Shown here piece after piece: positions 8,901-12,839 of a stretch of 12,839 nucleotides of DNA. The notes beneath the pieces were generated by a model. It was not told where the DNA came from and did no database searches. It was given only the letters and a program-made list of their open reading frames with translations. The stretch is from an uncultured Oscillospiraceae bacterium. Its GTDB lineage: Bacteria > Bacillota > Clostridia > Oscillospirales > Oscillospiraceae. Made by a program: the position numbers and the translations under genes. Location: assembly GCA_910583885.1 (NCBI GenBank), contig CAJUAC010000071.1, positions 1-12,839 of the forward strand, read 5' to 3'. Each line of letters starts with the position of its first letter. Position 1 is the stretch's first letter.

Positions 8901-11708
8901 AGGGAAATCCCCAATCTTCACGCCGGCCTTGGTTTTCACCTCGAAAACAGCGCCGGCCAGGGGCTTGCCGTCAATGTCCACCTTGGAGATGGTCAACTTC
9001 GGCTTCTGATAGTTCCTGAAATGGACGGTGGCGGTCCGGTTGGGGACCAGTGTGACCATCTGATGTTCCGTGTCGATGATGTAGCCGTCCGGGACGGAGT
9101 GCTCCCACACCTCGACCACGCCGGGTTCCAGGTCCTCAATGAGGATTTCGCCATTTGCGTTCGTGGCCTCGGTGGTGATGGTGCTGCTGTCGGGTTTCTT
9201 GACAGTAAATCGGACACCCTGCACGGGTTCCCCAGTTACAGCGTCCACCTTCACAATTTTCAAGTCCGGTTTGGCCTCGTTGTCCACCACCAGCTTGGAC
9301 AGCTTGCCGGGGAAGAGCTCCACATGGAACTCCCGCTCCACCTTCACATAGCCAGGAGGCGGGTCCATTTCTTTCACGGAGTACACGCCCGGTTCCAAAT
9401 CGTCGAGCCGGATTTTACCGTCCATATCGGTGATCCGGTCCAGATAGTGGCTCCCATCCTCAATTTTGGCAATGCGGAAGGTTGCGCCGGGGAGGTACTT
9501 GCCCGTATTGGGATCATACTTTATCAGCTCAAAATCCGGCTTGGGCGTGTTGGTAAAGACAAATTCCGCGTTTTCGTTGGGGTTGAGCTGAATAACACGG
9601 ACAGCATCGTCAATGAGATAGCCGTCCGGTGCTTCCAGCTCCCGCACCTCATAGGAACCGGGTTCCAGCTTACTGAGGTCAATTTCACCGTTGATATCCG
9701 TGGTGAACTCCTTCCTGAAGCTGCCGCCCACCTTCTTGAACTCAAAGCGGACATTAGGCAGGGAGGCCATGGTCACGCTGTCCACCTTGATGAGATGGAT
9801 GCCGGGCTTGCGGCCATTGAAAAATACCACCTGTTTGATGCCGTCCCCCGCGCGAAGCTCAATCTGCTGGGGCGTGGGGTCCAGCACGTGGCCGTCATCT
9901 GATGCGATCTCCTGGATGAGGTAGGTGCCGGGCTGCAAGTCGGTGAGCAGGATTTCGCCCATCTCCCCGGTCCGGTAGTCGTCCAGCAGCTCGCCGTCCC
10001 GCCAGATGCGGAAGGTGATGCCGGAGAGGACCTGATTGTTGCTGCTGTCGTACTTCTCAATGCGGAGGCCGGGCAGCTCCTTGTTGGTAAAGGTGACAGT
10101 GGAGATCTGGCCTGTCACAACGGTGACATTCTTGATGGTGTTCACATCCACCTGCCAGCCCTTGATGCCCGCAGTCTCCATCACCTCGTAGGCCCCGGGC
10201 TGCAAATCCGTGAATTGGATGAAGCCGCCAGCCTCGGTAGTGCCGGAGTAGGTCCTGCCGCTCTCAATGTGCTTGATCTGTACCCGCACACCGGACAGGC
10301 CCTCGCCGGTATCGCTTACCTTCTCAATCCGCAGTTCCCCATAGGGATCATTCTCAAAGGTGACAGTGGCGGTCTCCCCCTCCTTCACGGTTACATTCTG
10401 GGTGGGGAAATTGCTGAGCAAATGGTTTTTCGGAGGGGTCTGCTCGTAAATGGTGTAATTCCCCGGCTCCGCGTTGGGGATTTCAATCTCTCCGCTGGCA
10501 TTGGTGCTGAAGCGGCCAATGGTGTCCCCGTTGGGGCCCACAACCTTGAACACCGCGCCGTCCAGGGGGATTTCCGTGCCGCTCTCCACCTTCACAATCC
10601 GCAGGATGCCGGGCTCCGGAGGTTCTTCGGGCGGCGGGTTTTCGGGCGGAGGATTTTCCGGAGGCGGGTTTTCAGGCGGAGGATTATCCGGGGGCACAGC
10701 GTCCGGGTCAGACGTATAGCGGGCAATCGCGTCCGTTTCCAGGCTCTCCCTGGGATCGGTATCCACCATGTAATTTTGAATTTCGCCATATTTGTTCTTC
10801 TCCGCGCACACAGCGTAGAAGATGGCAAACTCATGGACCTTGGCCGTCACGCGGATATTGTCGCTGCCAGACTTTCCTTCCACGCTGGCAGCGGGGTACA
10901 GGACCTTAAAAATGCCGCTCCAGCCGCCGCCCTCCGCTATATCGGTGACATACACGCCTGTAATGTCATTGCCTTCCTTGCCAACGATCCGGGTGCCCTC
11001 GGGCACGGAGCCGGGGTCCGCAAAGGCGATTTCAGCGTAGCCGTCCACCCAGGTTTCGCTCCAGACGGTGAACTCCTGCTGGAGATAGTCTGTCCCGTCC
11101 ACAGTGACGGGATAGGCTGTCTCCTGATCCGCTGTGACGGTCAGATGGGGCTCCTTGATACTGTTCCAGTACATGCCGGTCTGATAGATATCCTTTGCCG
11201 CCGCCAGTACCCGCTGGGCCGCAGCCTGATCTGCCGCCGGATTGACGGTGAGATCGGAAATGTCCCAGTTGGGCAGGATGTGGCACCACAGGGCCATCTT
11301 GGTGGCATAGTACCCCTCATTGACATTGGAGAGGCCCAGGGCCTCCAAGGAGCGGTGGGGGTAGCCGCTGGCCACGATGCCGAACACCTTGGGATCGCTG
11401 GCCTTCTCGTTGGCCATATACTTGATGCTGGTGCCTGCCGGTACAGTCTGGGGCACACCGGCGGTATTGGGGTTCACGCAGTACGCGGGGACCTGCCGGG
11501 ATGCGCCGTCCGTGTCCACATAGTTGTAATATGTGTACGTCTGCTCCCGTACACGTCCGTTAATGGACAGGTAGGAGACCTTCTGCCCGTTGTGGTAGAT
11601 GCCCACCTCCCCCAGTGCCTCATCCTCGCTGGAGGCGGCCAGGGCCGTGGGGAACATGCCCAGCACCGTTGCCAGTACCAAAAGTATGGCGATGATTCGT
11701 CGTTTCAT
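2934..11708 (-). CDS. Giant thioester/isopeptide surface protein with 25 SpaA/CnaB-like domains
   Basis: A secreted cell-surface adhesin-like protein of 2924 residues. The start is the ATG at 11708, which has AAGGAGGT four bases upstream; a TTG-initiated extension of ten residues is unsupported. Order: signal peptide (1 to about 24, MKRR then hydrophobic, ending ALA); thioester-type domain (about 26-320); Pro-rich PPPEN linker (339-366); 25 SpaA/CnaB-like domains (367-2746, each about 85-100 residues); a C-terminal domain (2747-2917); terminal LPRTGY (LPRTG at 2919-2923). Every repeat keeps a first-strand Lys, a Glu in the VxE strand and a last-strand Asn (domain 1: K373, E422, N453; domain 25: K2656, E2713, N2744), the triad that forms intramolecular isopeptide bonds in this family. 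No transmembrane segment or charged tail follows LPRTG. It is far larger than ordinary pilins. Sortase and conjugation neighbours suggest a role in mating contact or host adhesion. The ligand is unknown. Confidence 0.93.
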   Translation of the reverse strand: MKRRIIAILLVLATVLGMFPTALAASSEDEALGEVGIYHNGQKVSYLSINGRVREQTYTYYNYVDTDGASRQVPAYCVNPNTAGVPQTVPAGTSIKYMANEKASDPKVFGIVASGYPHRSLEALGLSNVNEGYYATKMALWCHILPNWDISDLTVNPAADQAAAQRVLAAAKDIYQTGMYWNSIKEPHLTVTADQETAYPVTVDGTDYLQQEFTVWSETWVDGYAEIAFADPGSVPEGTRIVGKEGNDITGVYVTDIAEGGGWSGIFKVLYPAASVEGKSGSDNIRVTAKVHEFAIFYAVCAEKNKYGEIQNYMVDTDPRESLETDAIARYTSDPDAVPPDNPPPENPPPENPPPENPPPEEPPEPGILRIVKVESGTEIPLDGAVFKVVGPNGDTIGRFSTNASGEIEIPNAEPGNYTIYEQTPPKNHLLSNFPTQNVTVKEGETATVTFENDPYGELRIEKVSDTGEGLSGVRVQIKHIESGRTYSGTTEAGGFIQFTDLQPGAYEVMETAGIKGWQVDVNTIKNVTVVTGQISTVTFTNKELPGLRIEKYDSSNNQVLSGITFRIWRDGELLDDYRTGEMGEILLTDLQPGTYLIQEIASDDGHVLDPTPQQIELRAGDGIKQVVFFNGRKPGIHLIKVDSVTMASLPNVRFEFKKVGGSFRKEFTTDINGEIDLSKLEPGSYEVRELEAPDGYLIDDAVRVIQLNPNENAEFVFTNTPKPDFELIKYDPNTGKYLPGATFRIAKIEDGSHYLDRITDMDGKIRLDDLEPGVYSVKEMDPPPGYVKVEREFHVELFPGKLSKLVVDNEAKPDLKIVKVDAVTGEPVQGVRFTVKKPDSSTITTEATNANGEILIEDLEPGVVEVWEHSVPDGYIIDTEHQMVTLVPNRTATVHFRNYQKPKLTISKVDIDGKPLAGAVFEVKTKAGVKIGDFPVDSSGKILVPSEHLLEGYYIITEKQAPTGYILDPTPHEVYLRPGRNTEVSIENEKKPGLTIKKIDSVVGDGVEGAKFELWVAKDKTENGTYQKLDDTYYYTDKNGIIHIDNLDTGWYKVKEVEPPAGFMLKDPSEQTIYVEHDKTATVTFENIPKSALIIRKIDGETGAPLANAWFRIRYLGGTSGSGGTIIGEYQTSSNGNIVLTGLDAGTYVVEEINAPNGYVMDIAPQTAYISGKEQDCITLTFTNSKYGSLLIKKIDSITKAPLSDVRFFVTDSDGSVVGSGNGYFTTDAAGTILIGDIKPGTTLVVKEVETRPGYILDDVPQTVKITSNETKVLEFRNQPKGGLIVRKIDSATGRPLAGVEFKITNANGELLPDNEGMTSSNGMYTTDTNGQIVLPKLSPGTYIVTETRTLDDYILDATPQTVVVNASDTQTLTFTNTPKGALVVWKYDSVTGEAVKGAVFQIKNITAGTGGTVVGTYKTTANGSFTVTGLDAGTYVVEEIASDSGHVIDTSPQTVTISGDKKEVIQLYFGNSPKGNLLIKKIDSITREPLSDVEFLVTNSDGSTLGTSGGRYVTDSAGSILVEGIAPGTTLIVKETRARENYVLDDTPQTAVIKAGQTVELEFRNQPCGSLLIRKVCSVNPSVTLANAEFKVAYSDGSLVGSSNGIYRSDENGEVRIDGLIPGRSVVVTETKAPAGFLIDTQSQTVEIQAGKTVSLTFKNQPKGQLIVQKRDSATNQPLPGAEFRVTTAAGCEVGLDGVIGTSTLTQNGLFTTDSNGEIRITNLAPGAYVLTEIRAPDGYVMDSPSTNVVIGTNGDTQTIIIKNSKAGVLVIDKRDSVTNKPLEGVTFKVTTATGEYVPDANGQISSNGLYITDKEGKITIHGVVGTLVVTETKTIPGYTIDPATQTQTVVVNPNDTQTLHFYNTPGTTLVIRKFIEGTENEPLSGVAFKVMDGSGAAIGPDDGIYYTDKAGEIVLNGIEPGTTVTAREIKTAEGFVLDGTPQDILIKAGEVQQLTFWNKRDCSLTILKQSTAKEPLTGAVFHVTDEDGAAIGTNNGRYTTDRNGLITITGLQPGQVLIVTEEKAPNGYVKDPTPKTIRIKQGTANSLTFENARTGCLIINKRSSADKKTPLEGVTFKITTTNGSFLPDADGKISSNGLYYTDENGQIILNSVVGSIVVNEIQSIDGYTIHEANRTQTVEIAPDDTQTLYFYNDPLCSLTLRKLDSVTGKPVPGTEFTVKDGNGGIIGRYTTGKDGTVTVTGLIPGSTVVVVETKVPAGYVLNTAPQTIIVKNGTGNSITSGGSSSGSGTGGSSGTGTGGSGGNHLDFENDPTTTLVIQKIEDSAENEPMQGVEFLVTDGRGAPVGPDNGRYITDQDGRITIPGLEPGTTITARETRTLPGFILDTAPQTIQIKVGEAQTLTFRNKRAGSLIIKKLDASTHEPLAGVEFKVTYSDGSFVDTENGAVSSKGLYTTDRNGEITLPGITGSIVITETRTIDGYTINENERSQTVQVNANDTQTVTFYNAAIGGLELIKVNEADKSQRISGVTFEIRKMDGALVDTITTGDNGRAFKSLDAGDYYLVETECPKEYKLDPTPHYFTVNDNVATTVTVTNKAFSGILIHKIDSATRKGIYGVTFLLYDGNHNPVDQFTTDQNGYAYVNTLELSGKVYLRELENKGYKVDEQLKTVYVKPGETTEITWENTAVSGQIQITKKSADYNATNGLPAGTLLEGAVFEIYDKASNLVDTIRSDSRGLAVSRPLPLGRYTIRETKAPANYGVSGVYLTAYLEHEGQILRFEVTNKSMATGVSITKTGPKEVMAGQPVRYAFSGIANSSNVRLDSFYWRDKLPAQVRLESVVTGTYNFPGTYKITYRVNGGEPQTLADNLSTSKNYTLAASSAALGLASDERVTEIMFVFGQAPAGFAQVEKPYLHCKAVSGLKPESFVNVADAGGVYEGVWVQAVSRWVTAVYGKPTPLPRTGY
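2940..2954 (-). other. C-terminal LPRTG sortase-type motif without membrane tail
   Basis: The codons CTG CCC CGC ACC GGC encode LPRTG, followed by one Tyr codon and TAA. It matches the LPXTG sortase recognition pentapeptide but lacks the usual hydrophobic helix and basic tail. The other two reading frames downstream give no hydrophobic segment either, so a simple frameshift does not explain the absence. Confidence 0.8.
3471..10610 (-). repeat. Array of 25 SpaA/CnaB-like domain repeats
   Basis: Each repeat follows one pattern: a strand ending in K(I/V/Y)DS, then PLxGVxFxV, an xTDxxGxI turn, LxPGTYxVxE, (A/P)PxGYxLDxxPQ, and a closing TFxN strand. Domains 1-8 and 23-25 are diverged from one another. 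Domains 9-22 are closer and fall into recurring subtypes. Approximate starts in residue numbers of the protein are 367, 456, 546, 635, 724, 814, 903, 993, 1091, 1189, 1283, 1382, 1477, 1571, 1666, 1770, 1869, 1965, 2058, 2159, 2275, 2371, 2471, 2560 and 2649. Consecutive rigid domains of this type build a long stalk. Confidence 0.9.
4908..4988 (-). repeat. Gly/Ser/Thr low-complexity insert within domain 20
   Basis: Residues about 2241-2267 are almost only Gly, Ser and Thr (SGGSSSGSGTGG-type sequence). The stretch does not lie between domains. It separates the penultimate strand of domain 20 (TIIVKNGTGNS) from its closing strand (LDFEND), which carries the predicted isopeptide Asn. It looks like local expansion of short GGN/AGC-type codon repeats. 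Confidence 0.85.
10611..10694 (-). repeat. 15-bp tandem repeat encoding PPPEN linker
   Basis: About four copies of a 15-bp unit, alternating between GGCGGGTTTTC-like and GGAGGATTTTC-like forms on the plus strand. They encode PPDN, repeated PPPEN and PPPEEPPEP between the thioester domain and the first SpaA-like domain. Such Pro-rich linkers act as rigid or wall-spanning spacers. The unit is a multiple of three bases, so copy-number change would alter linker length without breaking the frame. Confidence 0.85.
10749..11633 (-). other. Thioester-type (TQXA-like) adhesin domain, Gln replaced by Lys
   Basis: Residues about 26-320 of the giant protein. The Cys motif is AYCVNP (C77). About 60 residues later comes ATKMALW (T136 to W141), aligning with the TQxA-hydrophobic-W motif of thioester domains but with Lys137 in place of Gln. 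A hydrophobic-Gln motif, IQNYMV (Q311), lies just before the linker and is my best candidate for the Gln that bonds with C77; Q210/Q211 are alternatives. Such domains in streptococcal and clostridial adhesins bind host proteins covalently through a Cys-Gln thioester. The extra C142 directly after the motif and C301 near Q311 are unusual. Activity cannot be decided from sequence. Confidence 0.7.
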
Positions 11709-11712
11709 GTTG

Positions 11713-11720
11713 ACCTCCTT
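11713..11720 (-). promoter_or_regulatory. Strong ribosome binding site that fixes the giant gene's start
   Basis: AAGGAGGT ends four bases before the ATG at 11708. This rules out the TTG-initiated extension starting at 11738, which would place the ribosome site inside the coding region. Its first bases (AACAAGGAG, 11723-11715) can also pair with the 3' arm of the hairpin at 11737-11781. Confidence 0.85.
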
Positions 11721-11736
11721 GTTGTGAAAAGTATTC

Positions 11737-11781
11737 AAAACAAGAGCACACGCCCTGTTCAGAGCATGTGCCTCTTGTTTT
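11737..11781 (-). terminator. Terminator- or attenuator-like hairpin upstream of the giant gene
   Basis: A long imperfect stem: AAAACAAGAG at one end pairs with CTCTTGTTTT at the other. It continues inward through CACA/TGTG and GC/GC pairs with one bulge and two mismatches. On the minus strand it ends in TTGTTTT, as expected for an intrinsic terminator. It lies 18 bases after the stop of the 270-residue gene and leaves a leader of only 28 bases before the giant gene. I see no convincing promoter inside or after it, so giant-gene transcription may depend on read-through. Confidence 0.6.
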
Positions 11782-11799
11782 GATATGGTTCGTGGTTTG

Positions 11800-12612
11800 C
11801 TATTTCATTTTGTACTCAGTCCTCTGGAAAACGCCGTCCTTGTAAACATCCCACGCCTCCATATAGCGGTCTCCGCAGGGGGCGGCGGCGAGGGAGCCGG
11901 TCACTTCCTCCGCGCTCCAGGGCCAGAAGCCGAACACGGATTCTCCCTTTGGCAGGGAGAGCTGGATGTGTACCCAGGGGGTGCCGTCGCTGCGGCGGAC
12001 CGCTTGGCCCTCCTTCCAGGTGGCCGTGTGGGAGCCCATGGCGTTATAGAGGGTGTAGAGCATCCGCCGTGTCTCATAGAGGTTGCGGATGAACAGGTAT
12101 TCCTCCTTCTCCACCGTGAAGTGCCGGGCCTCCCCCTTGGGCAGCTCCGGCTGGTCAAACTGTGACCAGTCGCAGGCGGCGGTAGGCAGGGGCCCCACCG
12201 GGCCGCTGGCAAACATATTCCCATCCCAGCGTTTTACGTCCGTAATGGTGTAATTGGTGCCATCGTCACAGCGGATCACATCGCCAGCCGTGGGAACGTA
12301 TTGGGAGCCGTCCTGGGGGACGTTGATGCTGCCGTCCGCGTTCCGGGTGAGGCCCGCCTTGTCCGTGGCGGCGGCGCTGCTGGCCGTCTCCGGGTTGATG
12401 GTGACGGTGTTGTCTGCGGCATCATAGGTATAGGAGAAGCCCGCCGCCTGTGCAGCGTCCTCCAGCCTGACATAGACGCTACCGTTGATGGTACACGCAT
12501 CCAACTGGACACTTTTCTCTCCGGTGGCCTCCGCCGCCAGGGCGGTACTGCCGCCAAACAGGGCCGCGCCCACCAGCAGGCTGGACAGAAAACGAATGCA
12601 GCTGTTTTTCAT
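11800..12612 (-). CDS. Secreted protein with copper-amine-oxidase-type stalk motif, function unknown
   Basis: A 270-residue exported protein. The chosen start is the ATG at 12612, with GGAGG eight bases upstream; ATG 12618 lies too close to it, and TTG 12627 would include it. A signal peptide covers about residues 1-26 (basic start, hydrophobic core, ending TALA), much like that of the giant protein. Residues about 35-73 (INGSVYVRLEDAAQAAGF, then YDAADNTVTI) match the copper-amine-oxidase N-terminal-like stalk motif common in Firmicute exported proteins. That motif is a structural or wall-interaction domain and implies no amine oxidase activity. I do not recognise residues 90-270; they are Trp- and aromatic-rich (VKRWDGNMF, WPWSAEEV, YMEAWDVYKDG). 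There is no LPXTG or transmembrane anchor. It lies between sortase and adhesin genes with its own promoter, so a surface-assembly helper role is plausible but unproven. Confidence 0.85.
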   Translation of the reverse strand: MKNSCIRFLSSLLVGAALFGGSTALAAEATGEKSVQLDACTINGSVYVRLEDAAQAAGFSYTYDAADNTVTINPETASSAAATDKAGLTRNADGSINVPQDGSQYVPTAGDVIRCDDGTNYTITDVKRWDGNMFASGPVGPLPTAACDWSQFDQPELPKGEARHFTVEKEEYLFIRNLYETRRMLYTLYNAMGSHTATWKEGQAVRRSDGTPWVHIQLSLPKGESVFGFWPWSAEEVTGSLAAAPCGDRYMEAWDVYKDGVFQRTEYKMK

Positions 12613-12620
12613 AGTCATAT

Positions 12621-12625
12621 CCTCC
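12621..12625 (-). promoter_or_regulatory. Ribosome binding site deciding the start of the 270-residue gene
   Basis: GGAGG lies eight bases before the ATG at 12612 and only two bases before the in-frame ATG at 12618. Spacing therefore favours 12612, which also places the Met-Lys-Asn signal peptide start at the N-terminus. Confidence 0.7.
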
Positions 12626-12660
12626 AATCATTTTCTTTGCGTTTGGTTCCTTCTGATTGC

Positions 12661-12689
12661 AGGATAGCACAGAAATGAAAAACCATCAA
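12661..12689 (-). promoter_or_regulatory. Sigma-A-like promoter, extended -10
   Basis: On the minus strand TTGATG (12689-12684), a 17-base spacer and TATCCT (12666-12661) form a -35/-10 pair at ideal spacing, with TG one base before the -10. The likely start of transcription is about 35-45 bases upstream of the ATG at 12612. It would drive the 270-residue gene and, by read-through, the giant surface-protein gene. Confidence 0.55.
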
Positions 12690-12771
12690 TGATGCCGGTC
12701 CTGGGCGGACGGCCGTTCCGCTCCGTCATGCGGTGTTTGTCAAAGTCTACTGCCCGATAACTGACAGGCTC

Positions 12772-12839
12772 TCAGACCTCGTACCCCCTCACGCACCAGC
12801 GGTAGTCCCGCTCGTCCATCACACAGGTGTAGAGGGTGA
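12772..12839 (-). CDS. Sortase, C-terminal end only (cut by window edge)
   Basis: The last 21 residues before a TGA stop read TLYTC followed by VMDERDYRWCVRGYEV. The two bases at the window edge (TC) complete a codon that must encode a hydrophobic residue (Phe, Leu, Ile or Val), giving hydrophobic-TLYTC. TLxTC is the sortase active-site signature with the nucleophilic Cys. The Arg eight residues later, in RWCVRG, fits the catalytic Arg before the final strand of class B-type sortases (RxVVxG-like). Class and length cannot be judged from this fragment. A sortase next to a protein ending in LPRTGY and a secreted partner makes a coherent surface-attachment cluster. The gene continues beyond the window. 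Confidence 0.7.
   Translation of the reverse strand, partial: TLYTCVMDERDYRWCVRGYEV

Noticed and set aside
3471..10610. Regular ~270-300 bp periodicity as a CRISPR-like or noncoding repeat array
   Set aside because: The period is that of SpaA/CnaB protein domains in one open reading frame. There are no short identical repeats with unique spacers.
11709..11738. Ten-residue N-terminal extension of the giant protein from a TTG codon
   Set aside because: It overlaps the terminator-like hairpin and the AAGGAGGT site. The ATG at 11708 gives a proper signal peptide at ideal spacing.
12705..12721. GC-rich palindrome (core ACGGCCGT) between the sortase fragment and the promoter as a terminator
   Set aside because: The stem is short and is not followed by a T run in the gene direction. 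It may be a pause or operator, but I cannot support a call.

Overview
The window looks like part of an integrative conjugative element (Tn1549/CTn4-like type) from a moderately GC-rich Clostridia-class Firmicute, probably a gut member of the Oscillospiraceae or Lachnospiraceae. The evidence is the gene order (sortase, secreted protein, giant surface protein, PcfB family, VirD4 coupling protein, Maff2 family), strong AAGGAGG-type ribosome binding sites and Gram-positive signal peptides. The host assignment is inference. Every gene I accept lies on the minus strand, so the biological order runs from high to low coordinates.

Layout, in the direction of transcription. At 12839-12772 is the C-terminal tip of a sortase, ending in a TLYTC active-site motif. 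A sigma-A-like promoter (12689-12661) follows, then a 270-residue secreted protein with a copper-amine-oxidase-type stalk motif (12612-11800). A terminator- or attenuator-like hairpin (11781-11737) comes next, then a 2924-residue surface protein (11708-2934). That protein has a signal peptide, a thioester-type N-terminal domain, a Pro-rich stalk, 25 SpaA/CnaB-like domains, a C-terminal domain and a terminal LPRTGY. After an intercistronic hairpin come a PcfB-family gene (2857-2378) and a VirD4/TraG-type coupling ATPase gene (2378-591) that overlap by one base. The last gene is a Maff2-family gene (483-343) cut off after about 42 recognisable residues.

The final ~340 bases (1-342) are AT-richer and contain no convincing gene. 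They hold a ~150 bp imperfect inverted repeat bearing two perfect DnaA-box consensus sequences in mirror positions, plus an iterated TGGRAAAG motif. This resembles a replication-origin or protein-binding array and sits where the rest of maff2 and the mating-channel genes would be expected.

Working model (inference): the sortase, secreted helper and giant thioester/isopeptide protein form a surface-adhesion module carried by the element. It may hold donor to recipient or to a host surface, while PcfB and VirD4 bring the DNA-processing complex to the secretion channel. The truncated maff2 suggests the element is rearranged or decaying downstream of virD4.
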